Positions 53,561 through 62,769 of a DNA stretch of 64,000 nt are shown here, piece after piece. The stretch covers positions 1 through 64,000 of the forward strand of contig CAIMLR010000023.1 in NCBI GenBank assembly GCA_903842345.1, written 5' to 3'. A program made the position numbers and the translations under genes. The stretch is from an uncultured Myxococcales bacterium. GTDB taxonomy: Bacteria > Myxococcota_A > UBA9042. The first letter of the stretch is position 1. Every line of letters starts with the position of its first letter. The notes beneath the pieces are model-generated. The model saw only the letters and a program-made list of their open reading frames with translations. It had not been told where the DNA came from and searched no databases.

Positions 53561-55018
53561 TCAGCTCTTGATTTCTTTCATGCGCGCCTTGAGCGCGGAC
53601 AGGGTCCGGAGCGTTGCGCCCAAACCGCCGGTCTGCTGGCGGCTCACGAGAACGCGCATCAAATCCAGCAGCTTCGGCCCGTACGGATACCACCACGGCT
53701 CCAGATCCTTGTTGCTGTCGACAACGTACAGCCGCGGCCGCGTCAGCAGGTGCAGGACGTCCGGGCTGTTGGTCATGCCCGTGCCGGAATCACCGGTGCC
53801 CACCCACGGCAGGTCCGCGAGCGCGGCGCTGAAGCTGTGGTTGTTGATCCACACCATGCCGGAAACGACGCGGCGCGCGACTTCCGTTGCGTGGTCCGTG
53901 TTGTGGCCCCATACGGAGTTGCCGAGGCCGTAGCGCGTGGCGTTGGCCGCCGTGATCAGCTCTTCTTCCGACGTGTGCACTTCCAGCACGGCGATGGGGC
54001 CAAACGACTCGTCCTTCCAGGCCATCGCGTCGCGCGGCACCTTGGTCAGCAGCGTCGGCGGAATCGGCGCGTCGCCGATCGGCAGCCCGCCCGTCAGCAC
54101 TTCCGCGCCGCGGGCAATCGCCTCCTCCATCTGCTCGATGACGATGCGCCGCTGCATCGGCGTCACAAGCTCCGGCACGTCCTTGGCGGTCTCTTGCAGC
54201 TTCTTGACCAGCAGCGGGATGAACTGCGGGGCGATCTGCGCCGCAACTGCGACCCGCTCGATGCCCGAGCAATTCTGGCCCGCGTTGCTGACGATGCCCC
54301 ACGCCACGCCCGTCGCCGTGCGATCCAGATCGGCGTCGGCCAGCACAACTGCGCAATCCTTGCCGCCCAGCTCCTGCTCGCACGGAATGCCGCGTTCCGC
54401 GCACATCACGCCGACCTTGCGGCCCGTGCGCGTGGAACCGGTAAAGACCACCGCGTCCGGCATCGCCTCGATCAGCGCCGCGCCCGCCGCGCCGTCGCCT
54501 TCCATCACGTCGATCACGGGGCCGATGACTTCGCGAATCCGCGCGACCAACCACGCGCCGCTCCTGGGCGTCACTTCCGACGGCTTCAGGATCAGGCCGT
54601 TGCCCGCCAGCAGCGTCGGCGCCACGGTCCGCATCGGCAACTGCACGGGGAAATTCCACGGGGAAATGCAGACGACCACGCCGCGCGGCACGCGCTCAAT
54701 CCACGCCTTCTTGCCGGGCATTTCCAGGCTCGGCACGTCGCCCTTGCGCGGCTTCAGCAGGTCCGGCCCTTTGCGCAGCCAGTAGCTGAAGATGTCGCCG
54801 ATCGCCAGCACTTCAGCGGAATACGCCTCGGCCAGTGGCTTGCGCGTCTCGTCGGAGATCAGCTGCGCCAGTTCCTCGCCGCGCGCCAGGATGGCGAGCT
54901 TCGCTGCGTTGAGCTTATCGATGCGCGTCTGGATCGGCAGCGCCGCCCACTCGACTTGCGCCGCACGCACTGCCGCAATCTTCTGTTCCGCCAACTTTGA
55001 CCAATCGGAATGGGACAT
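53561..55018 (-). CDS. Aldehyde dehydrogenase family protein
   Basis: The 485-residue NAD(P)-dependent enzyme has the catalytic Cys C250 in NAGQNCSGIERV, the glutamate in QELGGKD and the NFP motif SPWNFPVQLP. It oxidises aldehydes to acids; sequence alone does not name the substrate. ATG 55018 follows AGAGG; the frame extended to 55129 has no coding character. It is the first gene of the minus-strand group leading into RNase HI, and divergent from the membrane protein gene. Confidence 0.92.
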   Translation of the reverse strand: MSHSDWSKLAEQKIAAVRAAQVEWAALPIQTRIDKLNAAKLAILARGEELAQLISDETRKPLAEAYSAEVLAIGDIFSYWLRKGPDLLKPRKGDVPSLEMPGKKAWIERVPRGVVVCISPWNFPVQLPMRTVAPTLLAGNGLILKPSEVTPRSGAWLVARIREVIGPVIDVMEGDGAAGAALIEAMPDAVVFTGSTRTGRKVGVMCAERGIPCEQELGGKDCAVVLADADLDRTATGVAWGIVSNAGQNCSGIERVAVAAQIAPQFIPLLVKKLQETAKDVPELVTPMQRRIVIEQMEEAIARGAEVLTGGLPIGDAPIPPTLLTKVPRDAMAWKDESFGPIAVLEVHTSEEELITAANATRYGLGNSVWGHNTDHATEVARRVVSGMVWINNHSFSAALADLPWVGTGDSGTGMTNSPDVLHLLTRPRLYVVDSNKDLEPWWYPYGPKLLDLMRVLVSRQQTGGLGATLRTLSALKARMKEIKS

Positions 55019-55187
55019 GGTGTGCCTCTGCTCGGGATCAGCGCCCGCTGCGTGGCGCTTGTTGTAAGCCAAACTGCCGATGCGCGCCAGCCTGCCGCGT
55101 CGCTTCCCAACCCGTCGGCCGAACGGCATACTTCGGGCGCGTGCGGGCCGTCAGCGCCGCGCATGCGCCACCCCTTGAGGATGCCTT

Positions 55188-56870
55188 GTGACCGACGCGA
55201 CTGCGCAGCCATCCGCATTCCTGCAGCACCAGCCGGTGGCGCGTCGCCTGTCGGTGCGGGCGTTTGTCGCGATCGCGGCGTCCGGCTTGCTGGGGCTCTT
55301 CTGGTTCCACCGCGCTGATCTCACCAGCGGCTTGCGGCTCATGTCCGGCGACGCGGGGGACACGCGGCTCATCGCGTTCCTGCTGGAACATCAGTGGCAG
55401 GCGCTGCTGGGCCACGCGGCGTGGCCGAGTCCGCCGATGTTCTACCCGCAGCCCGGTACGCTTGGCTACGCCGACGCCTTCGTCCTGCAAGGCCTCCTCT
55501 ACTGGCCGCTGCGGGCGTTGGGGAGCGACGTTTTTACCGCGCTGCAGGTCTCCACGCTGCTGCTCAACGCCCTGAACTACGCCGTCATGGCCTGGCTGCT
55601 GCACCGCGTGTTGCGCCTCGGCGTGCTGCCGACCATCGCCGGCGCGCTGTTGTTTGCCTTCAACAGCGCAAAATTCAACCAGTTCGTGCATCTGCAACTG
55701 CAGCCGCTCCTGCTGCTGCCGCTCATGGTCGCGCTGTGCGTGGATCTGGCCCGGCGCATGGAGACGCTGCCGCCCCGCGGCGTGTTCCTGCGTCTCGCGG
55801 GCGTCGCGCTGCTGCTGGACCTGCAGTTGCTGAGCGGCGTTTACGTCGCCTGGTTCTTCGGTTTCTACGGCCTGCTCTACCTCGGGCTGCTGCTGCTCCT
55901 GGCGCCCACGCGCGTGTGGCTCGCGCGCCACGTCGTCCGGCACGTCGCGGCGATTGCGGCCGCCGCTGGCGTGTTCCTCGTCGGCGCGATTCCGTTCGCG
56001 GTTCTGTATGTGCCGGTCCTGCGGGATGCCGGTTGGCGCTCCTACGGCGACGCGCAGGGCATGATTCCGAGCTGGTATTCCGTGCTCCTTCTGGGCGACC
56101 GCAACTGGCTCTGGGCGTGGCTGGAGAAGCGCGTGCCGCATTTCTACGAGCTGCCGTTCTTCTGGGAACACCGCATTGGCCTGGGCGCCGTTGTCACCCT
56201 CGCGTGGCTCGCCCTGACGTTTGCGGTGCTGCGGGCTGTCCGTCCTTGGCCGGTGCGGGCAGCGCGCGCGGCGCCAACGTCCGCGCACTTCCTGGCCGTG
56301 CTGGTCCTCGCGGTCACGGCTTTCTACCTGCTGGGCATGAAGTACGCCGGCCATTCGCCGTGGTGGTTCGCGTTCCACACGGTGCCGGGCATCAAGAGCA
56401 TCCGCGCGGTCAGCCGCTACGTGATTGTCCTCGCGCTGCCGATGGCCATCGCGCTGGCGTGGGCGCTGGACGCGCTGCTGACGCGGGTGCGGATGCCGGG
56501 GCGCGTGGCGCTGGCTGCGCTGGTGACGCTGGCGGCGCTGGAGCAGGTGGGCACGCGTGACGGGTACGACAAGGCGCAGGCGGCCGCGCGCATCCAAACG
56601 CTCGCCGCGCGGCTGCCCCAAGGTTGCGCGGCGTTCTATGTCACCGCGCCGCAGGTCGATCCGGTGCTCAACGTCAGCAGGCACATCGACGCGATGTTGG
56701 TGGCGCAAAGGACGGGCGTGCCGACGCTGAACGGCTATTCCGGTCAGGCACCCAAGGACTGGTCCGGCGTATTCCAGATCGGCGATCCCGCCTACGAGCA
56801 GCACGTCGCCGCGTGGGTGCAGGCGCGCGGCGTCCGCGGGCGGATCTGCGCGCTGCCTGACGGGAATTGA
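55188..56870 (+). CDS. Multi-pass membrane protein, GT-C-like fold
   Basis: The 560-residue protein has about 10-12 hydrophobic helices and a long loop after the first (SGDAGDTRLIAFLLEHQWQALLG...). This resembles GT-C-type membrane glycosyltransferases and YfhO-like proteins, which act on lipid-linked sugars. The GDAGD acidic motif near residue 55 may be the catalytic one, but I cannot assign a donor or acceptor. GTG 55188 follows GAGGATGCC. It is convergent with mscL. Confidence 0.65.
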   Translation: MTDATAQPSAFLQHQPVARRLSVRAFVAIAASGLLGLFWFHRADLTSGLRLMSGDAGDTRLIAFLLEHQWQALLGHAAWPSPPMFYPQPGTLGYADAFVLQGLLYWPLRALGSDVFTALQVSTLLLNALNYAVMAWLLHRVLRLGVLPTIAGALLFAFNSAKFNQFVHLQLQPLLLLPLMVALCVDLARRMETLPPRGVFLRLAGVALLLDLQLLSGVYVAWFFGFYGLLYLGLLLLLAPTRVWLARHVVRHVAAIAAAAGVFLVGAIPFAVLYVPVLRDAGWRSYGDAQGMIPSWYSVLLLGDRNWLWAWLEKRVPHFYELPFFWEHRIGLGAVVTLAWLALTFAVLRAVRPWPVRAARAAPTSAHFLAVLVLAVTAFYLLGMKYAGHSPWWFAFHTVPGIKSIRAVSRYVIVLALPMAIALAWALDALLTRVRMPGRVALAALVTLAALEQVGTRDGYDKAQAAARIQTLAARLPQGCAAFYVTAPQVDPVLNVSRHIDAMLVAQRTGVPTLNGYSGQAPKDWSGVFQIGDPAYEQHVAAWVQARGVRGRICALPDGN

Positions 56871-56879
56871 GTAGCAGCA

Positions 56880-56915
56880 ACCGCGACGGGTCTGACCGCC
56901 GAACTTTGGGGTCGG
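56880..56915 (-). repeat. Partial copy of the dispersed intergenic repeat
   Basis: On the minus strand this segment resembles the left third of the 28380 repeat (GGTCAGACC-type box and TCCRACMCCCA). GTCTGACC and GGTCGGAC also form an imperfect 8-bp hairpin, so it may act as a terminator between the two convergent genes. The similarity is weak. Confidence 0.35.
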
Positions 56916-56931
56916 ACTCAGGGCAGCCTGT

Positions 56932-57372
56932 CTAGCTCTTCTTCAGCAAGTCGCGGATCTCGGTCAGCAGCTGCACGTCGGCCGGCGTCGGCGCCACGGG
57001 CGCGGCGGCGACTTCTTCTGCGGCCATTTTCGCCTTCAGCGAGTTCACCGCGCGCACGACCATGAACACCGCAAACGCGAGGATCAGCGTGTTGATCGCC
57101 ACGGTGATGAACTGGCCGTAGCCCAGCGCCACGACGCCGGCCGCCTTGCGGGCCTCAGCGAGCGGCGTGCCTTCAGGCACGGTGCCTTTGAGAACAAAGT
57201 AAGTGTTGGAGAAATCGACCTTGCTGACCAAGCCGGTGAGCGGGATGATCAACTCGTCGACAAACGACTTGAGGATCGCACCGATCGCGCTGCCGACGAT
57301 CAAGCCGACGGCCAGATCAACGGCGTTGCCCTTGCCAACGAAGTCGCGAAAATCTTTGAGAACGGACGCCAT
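56932..57372 (-). CDS. mscL: Large-conductance mechanosensitive channel MscL
   Basis: The 146-residue protein matches MscL: an N-terminal amphipathic helix (SVLKDFRDFVGKGNAVDLAVGLIVG), TM1 with the glycine/alanine pore face, a periplasmic loop, TM2 (FITVAINTLILAFAVFMVVRAVN) and a C-terminal helical bundle with LLTEIRDLLKK. It opens under hypo-osmotic shock. GGAGG lies 6 bases before the ATG, which discards a long upstream frame. Confidence 0.96.
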   Translation of the reverse strand: MASVLKDFRDFVGKGNAVDLAVGLIVGSAIGAILKSFVDELIIPLTGLVSKVDFSNTYFVLKGTVPEGTPLAEARKAAGVVALGYGQFITVAINTLILAFAVFMVVRAVNSLKAKMAAEEVAAAPVAPTPADVQLLTEIRDLLKKS

Positions 57373-57621
57373 GATCAACCTCCAACCAGTTACCGAACGA
57401 CAACGCGCTCGAACGCGCTGCGGCTGCAAAGTTAGCCGGTCGCGCCCGCAATGCAAGTGCGCGCGCTGGAGAACGCCGCGCTTGGAGCCCACGGGCGCCA
57501 AACGGTGACGATTCAGTGATTGACATCGCTTTGCCATGCCCGGACGATGCCGCGGCGCGGGCGCTTGGTTTGCCACCAGGACCAGCGCTGCGGCAGTGTT
57601 TTCTGCCAGCAAGGATTCGAC

Positions 57622-58014
57622 ATGCTGCAATTGACCTCCTGGACGTTCGCGCGGATTTTTCCGTCGACTGCGGCGCTGCCCGGCTTGGATACGTTCGACA
57701 GCAAGCCGTTCATTCGCCAACTGCATCGGGAAGCGCCGTTCACCATTCGGGCGACGCTCATCGTTTCCGTGCTGCTCTTTCACCTGACGCCGCTGCTGAC
57801 GCTGGGGATTCCGCTGCCGGCGTTCCTGCTGTCCGCCAAGCGGGTTGACGAGCACGCGCAGCGCCTGTCGATGAGCAACATCTACCTGCTGCGGCAGATC
57901 ATGATGATGCTGAAGACCATCGGCGGGCTCTGTTGGGGCGCGATGCCGGAGGTGCGGCAGAAGCTGACGATGCCGGCCTATCCGGAAGATTCTGGCCGTT
58001 GGAGGCAGTCATGA
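57622..58014 (+). CDS. Small membrane-associated partner of the GMC oxidase
   Basis: The 130-residue protein has one hydrophobic segment (TLIVSVLLFHLTPLLTL, about 57-75) and otherwise helical, basic sequence. It overlaps the GMC oxidoreductase gene by ATGA, so the pair is tightly coupled. The sequence (PFTIRATLIV...TPLLTLGIPLPAF) resembles the N-terminal region that precedes the FAD domain in long-chain fatty alcohol oxidases, suggesting a split enzyme with this protein as membrane anchor. I do not recognise a named family. Confidence 0.6.
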   Translation: MLQLTSWTFARIFPSTAALPGLDTFDSKPFIRQLHREAPFTIRATLIVSVLLFHLTPLLTLGIPLPAFLLSAKRVDEHAQRLSMSNIYLLRQIMMMLKTIGGLCWGAMPEVRQKLTMPAYPEDSGRWRQS

Positions 58015-59543
58015 GCGGTCGGCACGTTGCTTTTCAGGAAGGCGCAGCCCAGACGTTTGAGGCCGACTACGTCGTCGCCGGTTCAGGTGCGGGCGGTGCG
58101 GCTGCGGCCGTGACGCTGGCGCGCGCCGGTTTCAAAGTCGCCTTGATTGAAGCCGGGCCATGGCGCGATCCGGAGGACTACCCGTCGTCGATGTACGGGA
58201 CCATGCGCGACATGTTCGCCGACTGGGGGCAACTTGTCGCGATGGGCAATCCGCTCGCCGGCGACGCCATCATCCCCATCGTTCAGGCCAAGCTGGTTGG
58301 CGGGACGCCCGTCATCAACAGCGCGATTGTGGTGCGGACACCGGGCGACGTGCTGGCCGATTGGGCGGAGCGCTTTGGCTTGGGGGACGTGTTCAACGAG
58401 CAGAGCATCGGCGCCAAGCAGGACCAGATCGAGCGCGAGCTGAGCGTCACGGAGACGTCCGGCCTCGGCATGGGGCCGTCGGGCGCCATGATGTTGAAGG
58501 CGCTGATCCAGCGCGGCGCGGAGGGACACGCGATTGCCCGCAACGTCCGCCACGAGTGCGAAGGGGTGATGCAATGCCTGCAGGGGTGCAAGCGCCGCAA
58601 CAAGCGGACGGCCAACTTCCTGTGGATTCCCGAGATGATGGACGAGCGCGGCGGCTTGGTGCTCTCGTGCGCGCCGGTCGACAAGGTGCTCATGGAGAAT
58701 GGCCAGGCGGTCGGCGTGACCGGCCGCTGGCTCCACCCCCAGACGCGGCAGAAAGGCGCGACGTTCACGGTCCGTGCGAAGCGGGCGGTGCTGGTCGCGG
58801 CGTCAGCCACGGGTTCGGCGCCGTTGTTGCAGCGCTCCGGGATCAAGCTGCCGGCGCTGGGCGAAGGCTGGCGCGCGCATCCGGGCGCGGGCGTGGTCGG
58901 CGTCTATCCCGAGGCGATGGACATGCACAAGGGCGCGAGCCAGTCGGTCGCCTCGTTGCACTACCGGCAGGACGTCGGCATCAAGCTGGAGCATCTGAGC
59001 CTGCCGCTTGAGCTGTTCGCGGCGCGCGTCGGCGGCGCGGGCCAAACGCTCACGCACAAGCTGGAAGCGTATCGCCGCTGCGCCATGTGGGTCAGCGCCG
59101 TGCGGGCGGACGCCGTGGGCACCGTCAAGCAGACGTGGATGGGCGGGACGAGCGTGCAGTACCAGCCGACCAAGAAAGACATTGAGCGGCTGCGCACGGG
59201 CTCCAAGATCATCGCGGAGATGCATTTTGCCTCGGGCGCGGAGAAGGTGTGGCCGGGCATCTTTGGCATGAAGCCGGAGATTGGCCCGGATGAAGTGCAC
59301 CTGTTCGACAGCGCGCCGCTCGACAATCGCAGCTACACGTGGGTGCTCTCGCACCTGTTTGGCGGCTGCACGATGGGCAAGGATCCGCGCACCTCTGTCG
59401 TCGCGCCGGATTTGCACGTGCGCGGGGTCAAGAACCTGCACGTGGTGGACGCCGCGGCGATCCCGACGACGCTCGGCGTCAATCCGCAGCACACCATCAT
59501 GGCGATGGCGATGGTGCAGGCGGAGCGACTCGCGGGCGCGTAG
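58011..59543 (+). CDS. GMC-family FAD oxidoreductase, long-chain alcohol oxidase-like
   Basis: The 510-residue flavoenzyme has the ADP-binding motif VVAGSGAGGAAAAVTLARAG (about 20-40), the GMC loop VGGTPVINSAIVVRTP, and the C-terminal active-site region HLFGGCTMGKDP plus NPQHTIMAMA. It oxidises alcohols, with cholesterol or long-chain alcohols as likely substrate classes. GGAGG precedes the ATG inside the upstream small gene. No cytochrome or quinone partner is nearby. Confidence 0.88.
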   Translation: MSGRHVAFQEGAAQTFEADYVVAGSGAGGAAAAVTLARAGFKVALIEAGPWRDPEDYPSSMYGTMRDMFADWGQLVAMGNPLAGDAIIPIVQAKLVGGTPVINSAIVVRTPGDVLADWAERFGLGDVFNEQSIGAKQDQIERELSVTETSGLGMGPSGAMMLKALIQRGAEGHAIARNVRHECEGVMQCLQGCKRRNKRTANFLWIPEMMDERGGLVLSCAPVDKVLMENGQAVGVTGRWLHPQTRQKGATFTVRAKRAVLVAASATGSAPLLQRSGIKLPALGEGWRAHPGAGVVGVYPEAMDMHKGASQSVASLHYRQDVGIKLEHLSLPLELFAARVGGAGQTLTHKLEAYRRCAMWVSAVRADAVGTVKQTWMGGTSVQYQPTKKDIERLRTGSKIIAEMHFASGAEKVWPGIFGMKPEIGPDEVHLFDSAPLDNRSYTWVLSHLFGGCTMGKDPRTSVVAPDLHVRGVKNLHVVDAAAIPTTLGVNPQHTIMAMAMVQAERLAGA

Positions 59544-59672
59544 CCGCCGCCGTCCGCGCACATGGGTCAGCAGCCGCGGGCTCCGCGCAGAATTCCGCAT
59601 GTTTGGCAAACGCGCGCCGCTCGGCTCCGCGCCATGTCCCTTGCTGCTGCCGTTTGGCGAATCCTCCCGGTT

Positions 59673-59688
59673 TGGCATGGAGCTTGCT
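59673..59688 (+). promoter_or_regulatory. Candidate sigma-54 (RpoN) promoter
   Basis: TGGCATGGAGCTTGCT matches the consensus TGGCACG-N4-TTGCW at all but one position, with GG and GC exactly 12 bases apart. It faces the nitroreductase gene, whose ATG is 190 bases away, within a 336-base gap otherwise without a gene. Confidence 0.5.
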
Positions 59689-59700
59689 CACTGATGAGCG

Positions 59701-59724
59701 GCGACGCGGTGGAGCGTCGCTTTT
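59701..59724 (+). terminator. Short hairpin with T-run, possible terminator or attenuator
   Basis: GCGACGC (59701-59707) pairs with GCGTCGC (59714-59720) around a 6-base loop, followed by TTTT. It is downstream of the GMC oxidase and just after the predicted sigma-54 start, so it could end the oxidase transcript or attenuate the nitroreductase transcript. It is short and therefore uncertain. Confidence 0.4.
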
Positions 59725-59879
59725 CACGCGGGTGGCCCATGGGAGACGTACCACGAACCTTGGGTGTTTCGGCGGATCACCGCTCGGCATTTTGGGCTGA
59801 CGCTGGTCGGTTGCCGTCTGGCCCCGTGCCTTCGCCGCCAGCGGGCAGTACGCGGATCGAGTCCATGGAGGCCTCCCAC

Positions 59880-60446
59880 ATGAACGTCATGCAAGTCATC
59901 GCCGCGCGCCGGGCCGTTCGCGACTACCTGCATCATCCCGTTGAGCCCGACGTGATTCAGATGCTGCTGCACGCGGCCGTTCAGGCGCCAAGCGCGCGCA
60001 ATCGTCAGCCTTGGCGGTTTGCCGTCGTGCAGGATGCCGAGTGCCTCAAGCGCTATTCAGACGCCGCCAAGGCGCTCCTGCTCGCTGACGGCGATCGCCA
60101 CCCCAAGGTCCAGGCGTACCGCGACCTGTTGACCCAGCCGCAGTTCAACATTTTCTACAATGCCAGCACGCTGATCGTCATTGGCGTCGAGGAGCGCGGC
60201 CCTTATGCGGAGGCCGACGCTTGGCTGGCGGCGCAGAACTTGATGCTGGCGGCGTGCGACGCCGACTTGGGCACGTGCTGTATCGGCTTCGCGCTGGGCG
60301 TTCTCAACCTGCCAGAAGTCAAACAGGAATTGCACTTGCCGGCGGGCGGTGCAGCAATCGCGCCGATCATCGTCGGCTACCCACGGACGATGCCCGCGCC
60401 CGTGCCGCGCGAAGAGCCGCAAGTCGTGGCGTGGATCAAGCCCTGA
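59880..60446 (+). CDS. Nitroreductase-family FMN oxidoreductase
   Basis: The 188-residue protein fits the nitroreductase fold: RRAVRDYLHHPVEPDVIQMLL at the N-terminus (FMN contact), AVQAPSARNRQPWRFAVV, a central AAQNLMLAACDADLGTCCIG and the C-terminal IAPIIVGYPRTMP. These enzymes reduce nitro compounds or quinones with NAD(P)H. ATG 59880 follows GGAGG by 8 bases. A sigma-54-like promoter lies upstream. Confidence 0.9.
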   Translation: MNVMQVIAARRAVRDYLHHPVEPDVIQMLLHAAVQAPSARNRQPWRFAVVQDAECLKRYSDAAKALLLADGDRHPKVQAYRDLLTQPQFNIFYNASTLIVIGVEERGPYAEADAWLAAQNLMLAACDADLGTCCIGFALGVLNLPEVKQELHLPAGGAAIAPIIVGYPRTMPAPVPREEPQVVAWIKP

Positions 60447-60522
60447 ACGGCGATCGCGCCGCGTCTTGACGCCGCCCGCAGCGCCGCCCAAGCTGGTTTT
60501 CACCCTCGCTTGGAGCCGCGCC

Positions 60523-61977
60523 ATGTCGGTCCTCATCCTGCTCCTCATCCTTCTCCTCACGCTCTGCCTCGGCGCGGTGCTCGCTGGCCTTGGGATGCGC
60601 GCGCGGTCTGCGTCGGACATCGCCGCCCTGCAAACCCGCCTGCAACTGGCGGAACAGCGCACCGGACAGGACGCCGCGGCGCTCGAGGCGCTGAAACTGG
60701 AGCTCGCGCACGGGCAATCCGCGCTGGCGGACGAGCGCGTGCGCACGGGCAAGGCGGAGGCGGTGGCGGCGCAGGTGGCCAAGCTCGAGACGCGGCTGGC
60801 GGATCGCGAAATGGCGATCCTCGCGCTGAACCAGGAGAAGCAAAACCACGCGGTGAACGTGCAGCGACTGGAGACGACGCTCCAGCAGGAACGCCAGCAG
60901 ATGCAGGAGAAGGTCCAGCTGCTGCACGACGCCAAGGAGACGCTGAGCAACCAGTTCAAGTCGCTGGCCAATGACATCCTGGAGGAGAAATCCAAGCGGT
61001 TCACCGCGCAGAATCAGGAGAACCTGACGGGGCTGTTGAATCCGCTCAACGAGAAGATCCTGACTTTTGGCAAGCTTGTGCAGGACACGTACGACAAGGA
61101 TTCCAAGGAGCGCTTGACGCTGGAGAACGAGCTGCGGCGCCTGAGCGACATGAACACCCGGCTCGGTCAGGAGGCGCTGGCGCTGACGAACGCGCTGACG
61201 GGCGCCAACAGCAAAGCGCAGGGGACGTGGGGCGAGATGGTGCTTGAAAAAGTGCTGGAGGCGTCCGGGCTGACGAAGGACCGCGAGTACCGCGTTCAGG
61301 TCTCCGACCATGTGGAAACCGACGACGGCGTGAAGCGGTATCAGCCGGACGTTGTGATCGACCTGCCGGACCACAAGCAGCTCGTCGTCGATTCCAAGGT
61401 GTCCCTGAACGCGTACGTGCGCTTCACCCAGGCCGCGGACGAGACGGCGCGGGCGTTGGAACTGAAGAGCCACATCGCGGCGATGCGGGCGCATATCCGG
61501 ACGCTGTCAGACAAGCGGTACCAGGATTTGTACAAACTCAACACGTTGGATTTTGTCTTCCTGTTTGTGCCCGTGGAGCCGGCGTACTTGCTGGCGGTGC
61601 AGCACGACATGACGCTCTTTGACGAGGCGTTTGAGCGGCGGATCATGATCGTCGGACCGAGCACGCTGCTGGCGACGCTGCGGACCGTCGAGAGCATCTG
61701 GCGCTACGAACGGCAGAACCTGAACGCGCAGGAGATCGCGCGGCAGGGCGGCGCGCTGCACGATAAATTTGTGGCGTTCGCCGAGACGCTGGAGAAAGTT
61801 GGCAAGCAACTGGATGCGACGCGTGGAACCTACAGCGACGCGATGAAGCAGCTGACGGAAGGGCGCGGCAACCTCGCGGGGCGGGCGGATGCGCTGCGCA
61901 AGTTGGGCGTCAAGGCAACGAAGCAGTTGCCGGGGCACCTGCATGCCGACGAGCCGAACGATGCGGGCGAGTCTTGA
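60523..61977 (+). CDS. rmuC: RmuC-family DNA recombination protein
   Basis: The 484-residue protein has an N-terminal membrane helix (~3-24), a long coiled coil (about 35-160) and a C-terminal nuclease-like domain with QGTWGEMVLEKVLEASGL and YQPDVVIDLPDHKQLVVDSKVSLNAY, which contains the PD-(D/E)xK-type Asp and Lys. RmuC limits DNA inversions at repeats and, in some bacteria, phage-related recombination. It overlaps the convergent TMEM175-like gene by 68 bases at the 3' end, which is long for overlap and may mean that one C-terminus is shorter. Confidence 0.93.
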   Translation: MSVLILLLILLLTLCLGAVLAGLGMRARSASDIAALQTRLQLAEQRTGQDAAALEALKLELAHGQSALADERVRTGKAEAVAAQVAKLETRLADREMAILALNQEKQNHAVNVQRLETTLQQERQQMQEKVQLLHDAKETLSNQFKSLANDILEEKSKRFTAQNQENLTGLLNPLNEKILTFGKLVQDTYDKDSKERLTLENELRRLSDMNTRLGQEALALTNALTGANSKAQGTWGEMVLEKVLEASGLTKDREYRVQVSDHVETDDGVKRYQPDVVIDLPDHKQLVVDSKVSLNAYVRFTQAADETARALELKSHIAAMRAHIRTLSDKRYQDLYKLNTLDFVFLFVPVEPAYLLAVQHDMTLFDEAFERRIMIVGPSTLLATLRTVESIWRYERQNLNAQEIARQGGALHDKFVAFAETLEKVGKQLDATRGTYSDAMKQLTEGRGNLAGRADALRKLGVKATKQLPGHLHADEPNDAGES

Positions 61978-62602
61978 TGCCGCGCGTTCCCCCATTGCGG
62001 CTGCGCATCAGCGGGAGCGCGAAGAAGCCGACAAAGAGCAAATCGATGACGACGCTCGCGCGTGGGCTGATCGGCGCGACGCAAAACGCGATGAGGTAGA
62101 GCGTCCCGCCAAAGCCGAAGCGGATGTTGGTGAGGCGGATGACTCGCGCGTCCACGACGTCGTGCAGCAGTTGGTGGTGCCACGCGTGCCGCCACAGCAG
62201 ATTGAACGTCCCCGTGAGCGCTGCGAACACGCCGCTGTAGACCATCGCAGCGACTTCACCATCCTGGGCCTTGGCCAGATGTTGGGCGAGCACCACGGTG
62301 GCAAAAGGCACCAGTGTGACCATCATGAGCAGCAGACCGTTCCACACCAGCAGCATGTGGTCGGCGTGGCTGATGTGGCGGAACAGCCGGTGGTGGTTGA
62401 TCCAGATGATGTTGACGCTGACAAAACTGGTCACGAAGGCAAAATAGGAAGGCCAGCCCCGCGCCAGCACGTTTGCGAGGGGGCCGCCGTTGTGGACGGA
62501 AGCCGTCAAGTCCAAGCCCAGAAGCGTCATGGCGATGGAGAACACCCCGTCGCTCAGGGCCTCAAGGCGGACGTTCGGCGATTGCCTATTGACGGTGAGC
62601 AT
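61910..62602 (-). CDS. TMEM175-like (DUF1211) potassium channel subunit
   Basis: The 230-residue membrane protein has the TMEM175 signature in helix 1 (RLEALSDGVFSIAMTLLGLDL, residues 12-32), five further hydrophobic segments including FVTSFVSVNIIWINHHRLF, and a basic tail. Bacterial TMEM175 proteins form potassium-permeable tetramers. ATG 62602 is preceded by GGAGGG. The last ~25 residues (RGIKTRPHRSARRHAGA) are read from sequence overlapping rmuC and may not be real. Confidence 0.85.
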   Translation of the reverse strand: MLTVNRQSPNVRLEALSDGVFSIAMTLLGLDLTASVHNGGPLANVLARGWPSYFAFVTSFVSVNIIWINHHRLFRHISHADHMLLVWNGLLLMMVTLVPFATVVLAQHLAKAQDGEVAAMVYSGVFAALTGTFNLLWRHAWHHQLLHDVVDARVIRLTNIRFGFGGTLYLIAFCVAPISPRASVVIDLLFVGFFALPLMRSRNGGTRGIKTRPHRSARRHAGAPATASLP

Positions 62603-62769
62603 GACGCACCCTCCCCATCCGCAGCTGCGAACGGAAGGTGCAAGATGCGCGCCAACTCGGGATCGAGCGGGCAAGTGCATGGAATGAGGCGCAAGCGTCG
62701 GGAATGCGGTCAGCTTGGACCGTCGCAGACTGCGTGGAATCGCGCTCGGTCGGGCCAGGAATCCGCTGC

